DNA from: Gaiellasilicea sp963731615
Lineage (GTDB): Bacteria > Actinomycetota > Thermoleophilia > Gaiellales > Gaiellaceae
DNA length: 64,000 nucleotides
Direction of reading: 5' to 3'
NCBI GenBank assembly: GCA_963731615.1
Contig: CAVSWD010000004.1
Location: forward strand, 1 to 64,000
Below the pieces are notes generated by a model that was not told the DNA's origin, made no database searches, and worked only from the letters and a program-made list of their open reading frames with translations. Both the position numbers and the translations under genes were made by a program. Position 1 is the stretch's first letter; the number at the start of each line of letters is the position of its first letter. Below are positions 36,785 to 45,239 of the stretch, in pieces.

Positions 36785-37951
36785 CAGGCCTCGGCCGGGG
36801 TGACGACGCGGAGCGTCGGACTCACGGTCTCCGCCACGGTCTCGGCGACGGCGAGGGCCTGCTCGCCGTCCGCGTGCTTCTGCTTGAGCGCGTGGTCGAG
36901 CGCGACGAAGAAGTCGTGCATGTTGGTCGCGGCATTGCCGGCGACGTCGCGCTCGACCCGGCCGTCGAGCACATGGTCGATCAGCGCCTGCTGGAACGTC
37001 TGCATGTCGAAGAAGCTCCCCTCGGCGACCGCGTCGGAGATCTCGTCGGTGCGCTCCTCGCGAATCAGGTCGGCGATCCGCGCGTTGCTCACCATCACCT
37101 CGACCGCGGCGACGCGGCCGCCGCCCTGGCGCGGCAGCAGCCGCTGGCTGATGACACCGCGGAGCACGCCTGCGAGCACCGATCGAATCTGCTGCTGCTT
37201 GGCCGGCGGGAAGAACTCGATCATCCGTCCCGACCGTCTCGGCGGCGTCGATCGTGTGCAGCGTCGAGAAGACGAGGTGGCCCGACTCCGCGGCCTGCAG
37301 CGCCGTGTGGGCGGTCTCGGCGTCGCGGAGCTCGCCGATCAGGATCGTGTCCGGGTCCTGGCGGAGCACCCGCCGCAGCGCCTGGCCGAAGTTCTCGGTG
37401 TCGAGCCCGACCTCGCGCTGGTTGATGATGCAGCTGCGGTCGGGGTGCAGCACCTCGATCGGGTCTTCGATCGTGACGATGTGCTGCTTGCGCGTGTGAT
37501 TGATGTGATCGATCATCGCCGCCAGCGTCGTCGTCTTGCCCGAGCCGGTGGCGCCGGTGACCAGGATCAGGCCGCGCTGCTCGTCGGCGAGCCGGCGCAC
37601 GCCGGCGGGCAGGCTCAGCTGCTCGAAGCTCGGCACCTCGCGCGGGATGACGCGGAACGCGAACGAGATCGCGCCGCGCTGCCGGAACGCATTGACCCGG
37701 AAGCGAGGCAGGCCGTCGGCGGTGTACGCCAGGTCGAGGTCGCCGCTCTCGTGGAACATCCGCAGCCGCTCGGGCGTCAAACGCGTCACCGCCTCGAGGG
37801 TCGCCAGCAGGTGCTGGTCGTTCAGCGACGGGCACTCGTCGAGCGGCTCGATCGAGCCGTCGCGGCGCAGCATCGGCGGCTGGCCGAGCTTGAGGTGCAC
37901 GTCGCTCGCGCCGAGCTCAACGGCGCGCCGGAGGAGGGTGTTCAGGTCCAT
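36784..37951 (-). pseudogene. pilT: PilT-like ATPase (first copy), one frameshift
   Basis: Starts MDLNTLLRRAVELGASDVHL. Walker A GATGSGKTTTLAAM, Asp box TIEDPIEVLH, Walker B TILIGELRD, His box FSTLHTIDAAETVG. A CCC run at 37229-37231 has one base too many; with two C the frame continues GRMIEFFPPAKQQQIRSVL to the normal end, about 388 aa. It leads the pilus operon. Divergent enough from PilT2 to have a separate role. Confidence 0.85.
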
Positions 37952-37993
37952 AGGGAGGTCGTGCCAGGGATCGGCAGGTTCGGGGCTGGGCTT

Positions 37994-38051
37994 TAGGAGG
38001 GTTGGCGGAATGGCGCTCGTCGCTGCGCCGCTGTTTCGCCAAACCCTCCTA
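37994..38051 (-). terminator. Long imperfect hairpin after the flavoprotein gene
   Basis: TAGGAGGGTTGGCG (37994-38007) pairs with CGCCAAACCCTCCTA (38037-38051) around a 29-nt interior. It overlaps the stop codon of the minus-strand flavoprotein gene and precedes pilT1. Confidence 0.5.
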
Positions 38052-39149
38052 CAGCCGGGCGAGCAGGCGGAGCGGCGCCTTCGCCAGACCACCGGCCTCG
38101 CTGGGATGGGCGACCTCGCCGGTCAGGAGCCCGGCGATCACGTCCCAGACGCGCGGGATCCGCGCAATCTCGAACGCGGCGCGCGGATGACGGTCGAGGA
38201 CGAGCTTCGCCTTCCACGACGAGCTGGCGAAGCGTCCGAGCGCTTGCTCGAGCGCCGGCGAGTAGCCGTCGAGGCTCCCGGCCAGGATCGCGTCGGCGGC
38301 GAGTCTCGCGGACAGGAGCGCCTCGTAGATCCCGTCACCCGACAGCGGGTCGACGAGACCCGCAGCGTCGCCGACGAGCAGCACAGGCCCGCATCCGGCC
38401 TCGGTCGTCCGCCGGATCGGCAGCCGGCGTCCCTCGAGCCCGGTCAGCTCGGCCGAGTCGACCCCGTGTGCGGCACAGAGGCGGTGAAGATGCTCGCGCA
38501 GGCGCGGCCCTTCGCTCGCCCAACCGCCGACGCCGTAGTTCGCGTGACCGTCCTTCGGGAACACCCACCCGTAGCCACCCGGGACGACGCCGAGCTCGAT
38601 CGTGGCCAGCCCCGCCCGCCCGTCGAGGAGCGGGCCGTTGCCCTCGAGCGCGATCCCGTAGAGGACGCCGCCACCCAGCCCGGCCGCCCGGGCGACGGAG
38701 CCGTTCACCCCGTCCGCTCCGACCAGGACGGGAGCGTGCACCCGCTCGCCGCCAACCGTCAGCTCGGCTCCGTCCGGTCCGATCGATAGACCTCCGACGG
38801 TGACACCGTCACGGAACTCCGCCCCGGCCCGCGCGGCCTGCTCGGCCAGGAAGGCGTCGAGCCGGCGCCTCTGGGTCATCAGGACGAGCGGCGCCTCGCT
38901 CCGCCGCTCGAAGCGCTTCCGGTAGCCGAGCCGCACCTCGAACCGGTGCACCACGTCCTCGACGACGGGCGTGACCTCGCACGGGAGCTCGCGCACCGCG
39001 CGGCCGGTGAGGCCGCCGCCGCAGGGCTTGTCGCGCGGAAAGCGAGTGCGGTCGGCAAGCAGCACGTGGGCGCCGCCGCGCGCGAGCCGCAACGCGGTCG
39101 CCGAGCCCGCCGGCCCCGCACCGACGACGACGGCGTCGAAGCGCTTCAC
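38049..39149 (-). CDS. Geranylgeranyl-reductase-family FAD-dependent oxidoreductase
   Basis: 366 aa. Rossmann FAD motif AVVVGAGPAGSATALRLARGG, the CGGGLTGRA motif of the family after it, and VLLVGDAAGLVDPLSGDGIY. Members reduce isoprenoid double bonds (menaquinone, lipid or chlorophyll chains) or act as halogenase-like monooxygenases; the CGGG motif favours the reductase group. GTG start 6 nt after a TAGCTT hexamer. No isoprenoid genes are adjacent. Confidence 0.85.
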   Translation of the reverse strand: MKRFDAVVVGAGPAGSATALRLARGGAHVLLADRTRFPRDKPCGGGLTGRAVRELPCEVTPVVEDVVHRFEVRLGYRKRFERRSEAPLVLMTQRRRLDAFLAEQAARAGAEFRDGVTVGGLSIGPDGAELTVGGERVHAPVLVGADGVNGSVARAAGLGGGVLYGIALEGNGPLLDGRAGLATIELGVVPGGYGWVFPKDGHANYGVGGWASEGPRLREHLHRLCAAHGVDSAELTGLEGRRLPIRRTTEAGCGPVLLVGDAAGLVDPLSGDGIYEALLSARLAADAILAGSLDGYSPALEQALGRFASSSWKAKLVLDRHPRAAFEIARIPRVWDVIAGLLTGEVAHPSEAGGLAKAPLRLLARL

Positions 39150-39155
39150 GGGCTG

Positions 39156-39165
39156 AAGCTACAAT
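39156..39165. promoter_or_regulatory. Overlapping divergent -10 elements
   Basis: AAGCTACAAT holds TACAAT on the plus strand (39160-39165, 11 nt before tRNA-Tyr) and TAGCTT on the minus strand (39161-39156, 6 nt before the flavoprotein GTG). Confidence 0.5.
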
Positions 39166-39176
39166 GCCGACCCTCT

Positions 39177-39258
39177 GCAGGGGTGCCCGAGCGGCCAAAG
39201 GGAGCGGGCTGTAAACCCGCCGGCTCAGCCTACGAAGGTTCGAATCCTTCCCCCTGCA
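39177..39258 (+). tRNA. tRNA-Tyr(GTA)
   Basis: Class II tRNA with long variable arm: acceptor GCAGGGG/CCCCTGC, anticodon stem GCGGG/CCCGC with loop CTGTAAA (anticodon GTA), T-arm GAAGG-TTCGAAT-CCTTC, discriminator A. CCA is not encoded. Confidence 0.95.
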
Positions 39259-39280
39259 TATGAAAACCGGGGCGCAAGCA

Positions 39281-39312
39281 GGGTCGGAATCTGCGGGAGC
39301 AGATTCCGACCC
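39281..39312. repeat. Palindromic element (terminator-like) after tRNA-Tyr
   Basis: GGGTCGGAATCTGC, loop GGGA, GCAGATTCCGACCC: a 14-bp perfect stem between tRNA-Tyr and the convergent hydrolase gene. It shares its core with the intragenic palindrome at 6439. Confidence 0.65.
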
Positions 39313-39361
39313 GCGCCAAGACCCCTGAAGGGTCGCTTCGCTCCCGCTCGCTCCCGTATCG

Positions 39362-40165
39362 CTATCGGGCTTCGACGCTGTAGAGGAAGTCGCGGACGAC
39401 GCTGAGGTAGCGCTCGGTTTCCTCGAGGACGGGTGTGTGGGAGCTTTCCTCGAAGACGACCTCGCGGGCGTGCGGGATGCCGTCCGTCAGCGTCTTCGAG
39501 ATCGCCGGCGTGGAGAGGTCGTGGGCGCCGCGGAGGATCAGCGTCGGCATCTTCAACTCGGCGAGGCGTGGCCGGACGTCCCAGCCTCCGAGCGCGCCCG
39601 TCATCGTCCACTCGTTCCGCCCCCACATCGCCTCGTAGACGGCGGGGCTCCGCTCCTCGCCCATCCGGATGAGCTCGAGCGGCTTGCTCTCCCCGCGGAA
39701 GAAGTGGCGTCGCTCGAACTCGTCCATCACTTCGTCGTCGTCGCCCTCGATCGTGTCTCGTAGCCGCTTCACCTCGACGACCCACTCATCCGCGCTCGCC
39801 AGTGTCGAGCTGAGGACGAGGCTCCGTACCGAGTCCGGCAGCGCGAGGGCGTGCTCGAGCGCGAGCATTCCGCCCCAGGAGGTCCCGAGAAGGTGAATCT
39901 CGTCGAGTCCCAGGTGGTCGCGGAGGTGCTCGAGCTCCTCCGCAAAGATCTCGAGGCTCCAGCCGACCTCCGGACGATCCGACCGCCCGCAACCGAGCTG
40001 GTCGTAGAAAACGACGGGTCGCTCATCGGCGAGCCGCTCGAGCGGCCGGAAGTAGTTGTGCGTCGACCCCGGCCCACCGTGCAGGCAGACGAGCGGCGTG
40101 CGGCCGCCCTCGCCGGTGACGCGGTACCACGTCCGTCCCACAGGCCGATCGAGAAATCCCTCCAC
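39362..40165 (-). CDS. Proline-iminopeptidase-like alpha/beta hydrolase
   Basis: 267 aa. HGGPG oxyanion motif, nucleophile elbow LGTSWGG, Asp in LRGAHDLSTP and His in ESSHTP: the S33/proline iminopeptidase pattern with the tricorn-F1-like lid. Natural substrate could be a peptide, amide or lactone. GTG start 10 bp after the FAD oxidase stop, so the two are an operon. Confidence 0.87.
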   Translation of the reverse strand: MEGFLDRPVGRTWYRVTGEGGRTPLVCLHGGPGSTHNYFRPLERLADERPVVFYDQLGCGRSDRPEVGWSLEIFAEELEHLRDHLGLDEIHLLGTSWGGMLALEHALALPDSVRSLVLSSTLASADEWVVEVKRLRDTIEGDDDEVMDEFERRHFFRGESKPLELIRMGEERSPAVYEAMWGRNEWTMTGALGGWDVRPRLAELKMPTLILRGAHDLSTPAISKTLTDGIPHAREVVFEESSHTPVLEETERYLSVVRDFLYSVEAR

Positions 40166-40175
40166 CCGCGCGACC

Positions 40176-41537
40176 TCAGGCTGGCCGGATGTTCTGGTTG
40201 AGCCGGAAGACGTTGTCCGGATCCCAGACTCGCTTCAGCGCCGCGAGACGGTCGTGCTTCTCCGGGCCGTAGATCGACCGCGCGACATCTCTTCCCGTTT
40301 CCGCGACGTCGTTGACGTAGCGACCCTCCGTCGCGTACGGCTGGACGGCGTCCAGCGCCTCGCGCGACCAGGGGCGGAGCTCGTCGTCGCGAGCGGGATC
40401 GTGCCATTGCGTCTCCGCGGCAAGCCAGAAGGCGCCGCTCCGTCCCGTGAACGCCGTGGCGTCGTCCGGCACCCGCGCGATCGCACCGCCGCAGGCCCAG
40501 ACCGAGAAACCGGAGTCGCCGCCGGCAGGCGCGCGCCCGAGGTGGTCGACGCACAGCGCGACGAGGTCGTCGTCCAGCGAGCGGACGAACGCACTCTTCA
40601 TCGAGAAGCGCTGCCCCCAGCGCTGCCCCTCGTCTGCCATCGTCTGCGGGCCGAGGTGCGGTGCCGGCTCGATCGAGTCGCTGAGCGGCGGGCCGAACGC
40701 GCGCAGCCCTGCGAGGTCGCGCTCTGCGTCCTCGGGACGGCCGCTGTGGAGGACGGTCACCGCGGCGGTCGGCCGACCGTCCGGCAAGTGCCCGAGCGAG
40801 AAGCTCGCCCACAGCTCGTCAGGCCCGGTCGCCACGAGCTCGCGGAAACGCGCGCCGAGCTCGGTCGCACGCTCGATCGGATGGCCGAGCGTCCCGTGCG
40901 TGACGGGCCACGCGAGCGGGTGCAGGCGGAACTGAAAGGCCGTCGCGACCCCGAAGTTGGCGCCCGCCCCGCGGAGGCCCCAGAAGAGGTCCTCGTGCTC
41001 CTCATCGCTCGCCCGGACCTGCCTACCGTCGGCAGTGACGAGCTCAACGGCGAGGAGGTTGTCGATCGTGAGCCCGTACTTGCGCTGAAGCCTGCCCATG
41101 CCGCCGCCGAGCGTGAGGCCGGCAACACCGGTGTGGGAGACAACGCCGACCGGGCAGACGAGTCCGACGGCTTGCGCCTCGCGGTCGAGCTCACCGAGGA
41201 GCGCGCCGCCGTTCACCCAGGCGGTCCGCTCGGAGGCATCGACGCGCGCGCCGTTCATCCGCGACAGGTCGATGACGATCCCGTCGTCGCAGGTCGAGAG
41301 GCCGGGGATGCTGTGGCCGCCGCTGCGGACGGCGATCGGGAGCTCCTCCTCGCGCGCAAAGCGGATCGCGGCAACGACGTCGTTGGCGGTCGTCGGCCGG
41401 ACGACGAGCTCCGGATAACGATCGATCATGCCGTTCCAGACGACGCGAGCCTCGTCGTAGCCCGAGTCGCCGCGGCGGACGATCTCCCCGGAGAACACAT
41501 CGGCGAAGCTTCGAATCGCGGCGGCAGATGGCGGCAT
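40176..41537 (-). CDS. FAD-linked oxidase, berberine-bridge-enzyme type
   Basis: 453 aa VAO/PCMH-family flavoprotein. The FAD domain has VRPTTANDVVAAI, the covalent-His region RSGGHSIPGLSTCDDG and SHTGVAGLTLGGGMG; the C-terminal BBE motif is YVNDVAETG ... NVFRLNQNI. The second covalent-attachment Cys normally found in GxCxxVGxxG is at VCPVGVVS, one position off. Oxidises alcohols, sugars or alkaloid-like rings in relatives. No signal peptide. Confidence 0.87.
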   Translation of the reverse strand: MPPSAAAIRSFADVFSGEIVRRGDSGYDEARVVWNGMIDRYPELVVRPTTANDVVAAIRFAREEELPIAVRSGGHSIPGLSTCDDGIVIDLSRMNGARVDASERTAWVNGGALLGELDREAQAVGLVCPVGVVSHTGVAGLTLGGGMGRLQRKYGLTIDNLLAVELVTADGRQVRASDEEHEDLFWGLRGAGANFGVATAFQFRLHPLAWPVTHGTLGHPIERATELGARFRELVATGPDELWASFSLGHLPDGRPTAAVTVLHSGRPEDAERDLAGLRAFGPPLSDSIEPAPHLGPQTMADEGQRWGQRFSMKSAFVRSLDDDLVALCVDHLGRAPAGGDSGFSVWACGGAIARVPDDATAFTGRSGAFWLAAETQWHDPARDDELRPWSREALDAVQPYATEGRYVNDVAETGRDVARSIYGPEKHDRLAALKRVWDPDNVFRLNQNIRPA

Positions 41538-41628
41538 GCGGGCGACTGATCCTCGTCGGCGGGACGTGCGGGGGTCAAGCCGCCGCGTGACGAGATCGCT
41601 CCAGGGCCTTGGTACCCTGTGGCGTCTC

Positions 41629-41701
41629 GCCCTCTTAGCTCAGTTGGTAGAGCACCTCCATGGTAAGGAGGGGGTCGACGGTTCGAGTCCGGAAGAGGGC
41701 T
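41629..41701 (+). tRNA. tRNA-Thr(GGT) with mismatched T-stem
   Basis: Acceptor GCCCTCT/AGAGGGC, D-arm GCTC...GAGC, anticodon stem CCTCC/GGAGG with loop ATGGTAA (anticodon GGT), discriminator T. The T-stem is GACGG against CCGGA: the two pairs next to the acceptor are G-A and A-G mismatches, where TC would restore pairing. It may still fold through tandem sheared G-A pairs. Confidence 0.85.
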
Positions 41702-41704
41702 TCT

Positions 41705-41812
41705 GCCGCAGGCGACCTACCGCACGTTCTGCTGCCTGACACGCTTCAGCTCGACCTCTCCCTGACGCCGCTGCTCGGTTTCGGGCACGCGAATTGGGCT
41801 CGGGAGAGATAG
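41705..41812 (+). pseudogene. Remnant of a nucleotidyltransferase gene
   Basis: From 41726 the frame reads VLLPDTLQLDLSLTPLLGFG and stops at 41812; the intact gene at 43349 has FLLPDALQFDLSLTPAARFR. Only the middle of the gene is present, with no nucleotide-binding motif. Confidence 0.65.
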
Positions 41813-41925
41813 GTACGGACCCGCCGAAGATGGGTAGCCGACCCCGATGTCGCCGTTGGAGCCCGGTCGTAGCTTCGAGGCTCCACGCACGAACCGATCG
41901 TGCGGCTGACTCAGGAGGCACTCAG
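41808..41925 (+). promoter_or_regulatory. Conserved leader A, upstream of the haloperoxidase-family gene
   Basis: 118 bp from GATAGGTAC to the start codon, matching 45240-45357 almost without gaps. Shared blocks: GATAGGTAC, CGAAGATGGGTAGC, CCCCGATG, TTCGAG and CTCCACGCACGAAC. ATAGGTA and ATGGGTA look like direct half sites about two turns apart. CGCACGA/TCGTGCG forms a 7-bp stem (41886-41904), followed by the AGGAGG ribosome binding site. Confidence 0.6.
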
Positions 41926-43242
41926 ATGTTCGTACGCGAAGCACCGAAGGTCCGAATCTGGCTCGTGGTGACGGTCGCGCTCGTCGCCGCTCTGCTCCTC
42001 GGACCCGTGGGTAGGTCCTCGACGGCTGCGCCGGCGGAAGCGGTCGCTCCCGGAGAGAACGCCGTCGTCCACTGGAGCGGCGTTGCCGAGGCGGCGATTG
42101 CCGCCGGGCGGCCTCCCGGCTCCAGCAGCGTCCTCGGCGGAATCGTCCACGGGGCGATGTACGACGCCGTCGCCTCGGTCGCGAAGAAGCTCGAGCCGTT
42201 TGCGACCGGCGTCACCGCGCCGCCGAACTCGTCGGCGGAAGCCGCAGTGGCCCAGGCAGCCCGCGACGTGCTCGTCGCGCGAATCCCCGGTCAGGCCGCC
42301 GCGATCCAGGCAGCCTACGACGCGTACATGGCCTCGATCCCCGCCGGGTCCGCAAAGGACGCAGGCAAGGCGGTCGGCGCCGCCGCAGCCGCGGGCATGC
42401 TCGCGATGCGGACGGGCGATCACTTCGACGACGTCGTTCCCTACGTCCAGAAGGCGCCGGGACCGGGCGTGTTCGAGCCGATCGCCCCGACGACGCCGGT
42501 CGACGTCAAGCTCGGCGGCGTTCGCCCGTTCACCTATGACTCGCCGTCTGACTACCGGCCGGGCGGCCCGTTCGCGCTGACGAGCAAGCGCTACGCCCGC
42601 GACGTCGCTGAGCTGCAGGCGTACGGCCGTGCCGCGAGCACGGTCCGGACGCCGGCGCAGACCGAGACGGTGCGCTTCTTCACCGATCAGACGTTCCTGC
42701 AGTACAGCCGGGCGCTGCGGGCGCTGGCGAACTCGCGCGGGCTCGATTTGAGCGAGTCGGCGCGACTGCTCGGCTACGTGCACGTCGCGACCGCCGACAC
42801 GATGATCGCGTGCTGGGAGGCGAAGTACCACTACTCGTTCTGGCGGCCGAACCACGCGATCCAGCGGGCCGATACGGACGGGAACCCGGCCACCTCGCCC
42901 GATCCGAGCTGGCTGCCGCTCGTCACCGGCAACCATCCCGAGTACCCGTCCGGCCACGCCTGCTACACGTCGGCCATGACGGAGTCGCTCCGGCAGTACT
43001 TCGGCACGAAGCGGGTCGAGCTCACGATCACGAGCACCACGACCGGGACGACGCGGACGTACAAGAAGCTCGATGACCTCGTCGCCGATGTGGAGAACGC
43101 CCGTGTCTGGGGCGGCCTGCACTTCCGGACGACGATGACCGAGACCGCGGAGCACTTCCCGCGGATCGCCAGCAACATCGGCCGCAATCACTTCCTCGGC
43201 GGCGAGAGTCGCGACGAGGATCGAGGTGACGACGACGAGTAG
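41926..43242 (+). CDS. Vanadium-dependent haloperoxidase / PAP2-family secreted protein
   Basis: 438 aa from ATG 41926 (AGGAGG 7 nt upstream). Signal peptide (IWLVVTVALVAALLLGPVG). The vanadate/phosphate pocket motifs are in order: KYHYSFWRP (Lys, Arg), EYPSGHA (Ser-Gly-His) and ENARVWGGLHFRTT (Arg, His). The family includes chloroperoxidases, bromoperoxidases and acid phosphatases; which activity applies cannot be told. The C-terminus is very acidic (SRDEDRGDDDE). Followed by a perfect terminator hairpin. Confidence 0.87.
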   Translation: MFVREAPKVRIWLVVTVALVAALLLGPVGRSSTAAPAEAVAPGENAVVHWSGVAEAAIAAGRPPGSSSVLGGIVHGAMYDAVASVAKKLEPFATGVTAPPNSSAEAAVAQAARDVLVARIPGQAAAIQAAYDAYMASIPAGSAKDAGKAVGAAAAAGMLAMRTGDHFDDVVPYVQKAPGPGVFEPIAPTTPVDVKLGGVRPFTYDSPSDYRPGGPFALTSKRYARDVAELQAYGRAASTVRTPAQTETVRFFTDQTFLQYSRALRALANSRGLDLSESARLLGYVHVATADTMIACWEAKYHYSFWRPNHAIQRADTDGNPATSPDPSWLPLVTGNHPEYPSGHACYTSAMTESLRQYFGTKRVELTITSTTTGTTRTYKKLDDLVADVENARVWGGLHFRTTMTETAEHFPRIASNIGRNHFLGGESRDEDRGDDDE

Positions 43243-43273
43243 CGGCCTGGCTCGCGGACGAGCTCGAGTCCAT

Positions 43274-43302
43274 GGCGCGCCGGGTGGCATCCCCGGCGCG
43301 CC
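43274..43302 (+). terminator. Terminator hairpin after the haloperoxidase-family gene
   Basis: GGCGCGCCGGG, 7-nt loop, CCCGGCGCGCC: perfect 11-bp stem 31 bp after the stop. Confidence 0.6.
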
Positions 43303-43334
43303 TCGTCGCTCGAAGGCTCTGCCGCATGCGGAAG

Positions 43335-43340
43335 TAGAAT
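43335..43340 (+). promoter_or_regulatory. Candidate -10 for leaderless nucleotidyltransferase gene
   Basis: TAGAAT, 8 nt before GTG 43349, with no ribosome binding site between them. Confidence 0.5.
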
Positions 43341-43348
43341 CGCGGCCC

Positions 43349-44089
43349 GTGTTCACCGTCGAGCAGCGGGATGCGCTCCGCGAGCGCCTGCTCCGGCTCG
43401 CGGAGGAGGATGATCGCGTCGTTGCCGGCGCCGAGGTGGGCTCGCTGGCCGTGGACGGCGGCGACCGCTTCTCCGACCTGGACCTCACCTTCGCCGTCGC
43501 CGACGACGAGCCGGTCACTCGAGTGCTCGCTGACTGGACGCGCATGCTGACCGACGAGCTCGACGCGGTGCACCTTGCCGACGTCGAGCGCGGCCCGACC
43601 ATCTACCGCGTCTTCCTGCTGCCGGACGCGCTTCAGTTCGACCTCTCGCTGACACCGGCAGCTCGGTTTCGTCCGGCCGGACCGCGATTCCGGCTTCTGT
43701 TCGGCGAGACGGCGGGCGATGCGGGGCTGCCCAAGCCACCGGTCGCGGAGAACCTCTTCGGCTGGGGCGTCATCTACGCCCTTCACGCGCGCGCGTGCAT
43801 CGAGCGCGGGCGTCTCTGGCAGGCCGAGCATTACGTCGGCGCCGTGCGCGACCATGCGCTCTCGCTTGCCTGCCTTCGTCAGGGACTACCCGCGGTGCAG
43901 GCGCGCGGCTACGACGACCTTGACGCGGACACCCTTGCTCGATTCGACGACACCCATGTCGGCGAGCTCGAGCCTGCGGCGCTCCGGCCGGCCCTCGCTG
44001 CGTCAGTGCGTGCGCTCGTGCGCGAGGGCTCGGAGGCGCGCCTGCCGCACGCGGATATCGTCGCGCAGCGCCTCGCCGAGCTTGGTTGA
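43349..44089 (+). CDS. Nucleotidyltransferase-domain protein
   Basis: 246 aa from GTG 43349. Minimal nucleotidyltransferase signature: GSLAVDGGDRFSDLDLTF (GS...DxD), then a third acidic strand in LQFDLSLT. The second half is a helical C-terminal domain (AEHYVGAVRDHALSLACLR) like those of aminoglycoside adenylyltransferases and related HEPN-like helical bundles. Substrate unknown. A fragment of a related gene lies 1.6 kb upstream. Confidence 0.8.
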   Translation: MFTVEQRDALRERLLRLAEEDDRVVAGAEVGSLAVDGGDRFSDLDLTFAVADDEPVTRVLADWTRMLTDELDAVHLADVERGPTIYRVFLLPDALQFDLSLTPAARFRPAGPRFRLLFGETAGDAGLPKPPVAENLFGWGVIYALHARACIERGRLWQAEHYVGAVRDHALSLACLRQGLPAVQARGYDDLDADTLARFDDTHVGELEPAALRPALAASVRALVREGSEARLPHADIVAQRLAELG

Positions 44090-44224
44090 CGAGCCGCAGG
44101 ACCACGACCAATAGGATGATGAGGTCGCGCCTTCCGGCTCGGCTGATTAGGTTCCGGAGACGCAATCCAGCGAGCGGACTCTCGCTGAGCTGGCTCGACC
44201 CCCATACGGAGGTGACGTTCGAAC

Positions 44225-44623
44225 TTGCTACTCGCTTACGACTATCCATTCCTCGATGTCTTCTGGACGCTCATGGTGTTTTTCATCTGGGTCGCCTGGT
44301 TCATGTTGCTGTTCAGGGTCATCGGAGACGTCTTCACCCGGCACGACATCGGCGGAGGATCCAAGGTGCTCTGGCTCCTCTTCGTGTTGTTCGTGCCGTT
44401 CCTCGGTGTGTTCGTCTATCTGATTGCGAACAGCAAATCGATGGCGCAGAGGAGCATCGACCGAGCCTACGCCCAGCAAGAGCAGATGGACGACTACATC
44501 CGCTCCACCGCAGGCGGTGGCGGCGGTGCCGCGTCGGAGATCGACAAGGCCAAGCAGTTGCTCGACAGCGGTGCGATCACGCAGGCCGAGTTCGACGCGA
44601 TCAAGCAGAAGGCACTCGCGTAA
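44225..44623 (+). CDS. PLDc_N/SHOCT domain membrane protein
   Basis: 132 aa from TTG 44225, 9 nt after GGAGGTGA. Two membrane helices in the PLDc_N arrangement (TLMVFFIWVAWFMLLFRV; VLWLLFVLFVPFLGVFVYL), a coiled linker, a Gly run, and a C-terminal SHOCT domain (EIDKAKQLLDSGAITQAEFD). No nuclease domain is present. Function unknown; likely a small membrane sensor or scaffold. Confidence 0.8.
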   Translation: MLLAYDYPFLDVFWTLMVFFIWVAWFMLLFRVIGDVFTRHDIGGGSKVLWLLFVLFVPFLGVFVYLIANSKSMAQRSIDRAYAQQEQMDDYIRSTAGGGGGAASEIDKAKQLLDSGAITQAEFDAIKQKALA

Positions 44624-44639
44624 CAGCAAGCCGGAACTC

Positions 44640-44672
44640 GAGGATCTGCGTCCGACAGAGGCGCAGATCCTC
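44640..44672 (+). terminator. Stem-loop after the SHOCT gene
   Basis: GAGGATCTGCG, 11-nt loop, CGCAGATCCTC: an 11-bp stem 17 bp past the stop. The arm core ATCTGCG resembles the palindromic family at 6439, 39281 and 52859. Confidence 0.55.
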
Positions 44673-44764
44673 GGGCCGGTTGCCTGAGAGCCGAAGGAAT
44701 GGTGATCGGCCCAGCGAAGTCCCGCCCACGACGTGACTAAGCACGTCTGCAACGGGAGGCTTCG

Positions 44765-45166
44765 GTGAACTCGAAGAGCATGGCCGGCTGGATCGGCTTC
44801 GCGGGAATTCTGCTGCTGATCCTCGGCACGATCGACTTCTTCCAGGGCTTGATCGCCTTGTTCGACGACGAGTACTTCGTCGTCACCCAATCCGGCTTCC
44901 TCGTCGTCGACCTGACGGCCTGGGGGTGGGCGATGCTGGTCTGGGGCACGCTGCTCGTGCTCGCGGGCGTCGGCTTGCTCAGTGAGCAGACCTGGGCACG
45001 CTGGTTTGCGATCTTTGCCGTGGCGGTGAACTTCTTCACTCAGCTCGGCTTCCTCGGCAACAGCCAGTTCTCGCTCTGGGCGTTGACTGCGCTGGCGATC
45101 AATCTGATCGTGCTCTTCGCGCTGACAGCGCGTTGGGAGGAGAGCAAGCTGCCCGTCATCCAGTAG
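44765..45166 (+). CDS. DUF7144-type four-helix membrane protein
   Basis: 133 aa, GTG start with GGGAGG upstream. Four membrane helices; conserved-looking AGWIGFAGILLLILGTIDFF and WARWFAIFAVAVNFFTQL. The family is widespread in actinobacteria and has no known role. Confidence 0.75.
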   Translation: MNSKSMAGWIGFAGILLLILGTIDFFQGLIALFDDEYFVVTQSGFLVVDLTAWGWAMLVWGTLLVLAGVGLLSEQTWARWFAIFAVAVNFFTQLGFLGNSQFSLWALTALAINLIVLFALTARWEESKLPVIQ

Positions 45167-45239
45167 CTCGGCTGCATTAGCTCGTCGCCGGGGCCGTCGC
45201 GCAGCAGCGAGCGCGGCGGCCCTGCGGGGCGTGCGCGCG

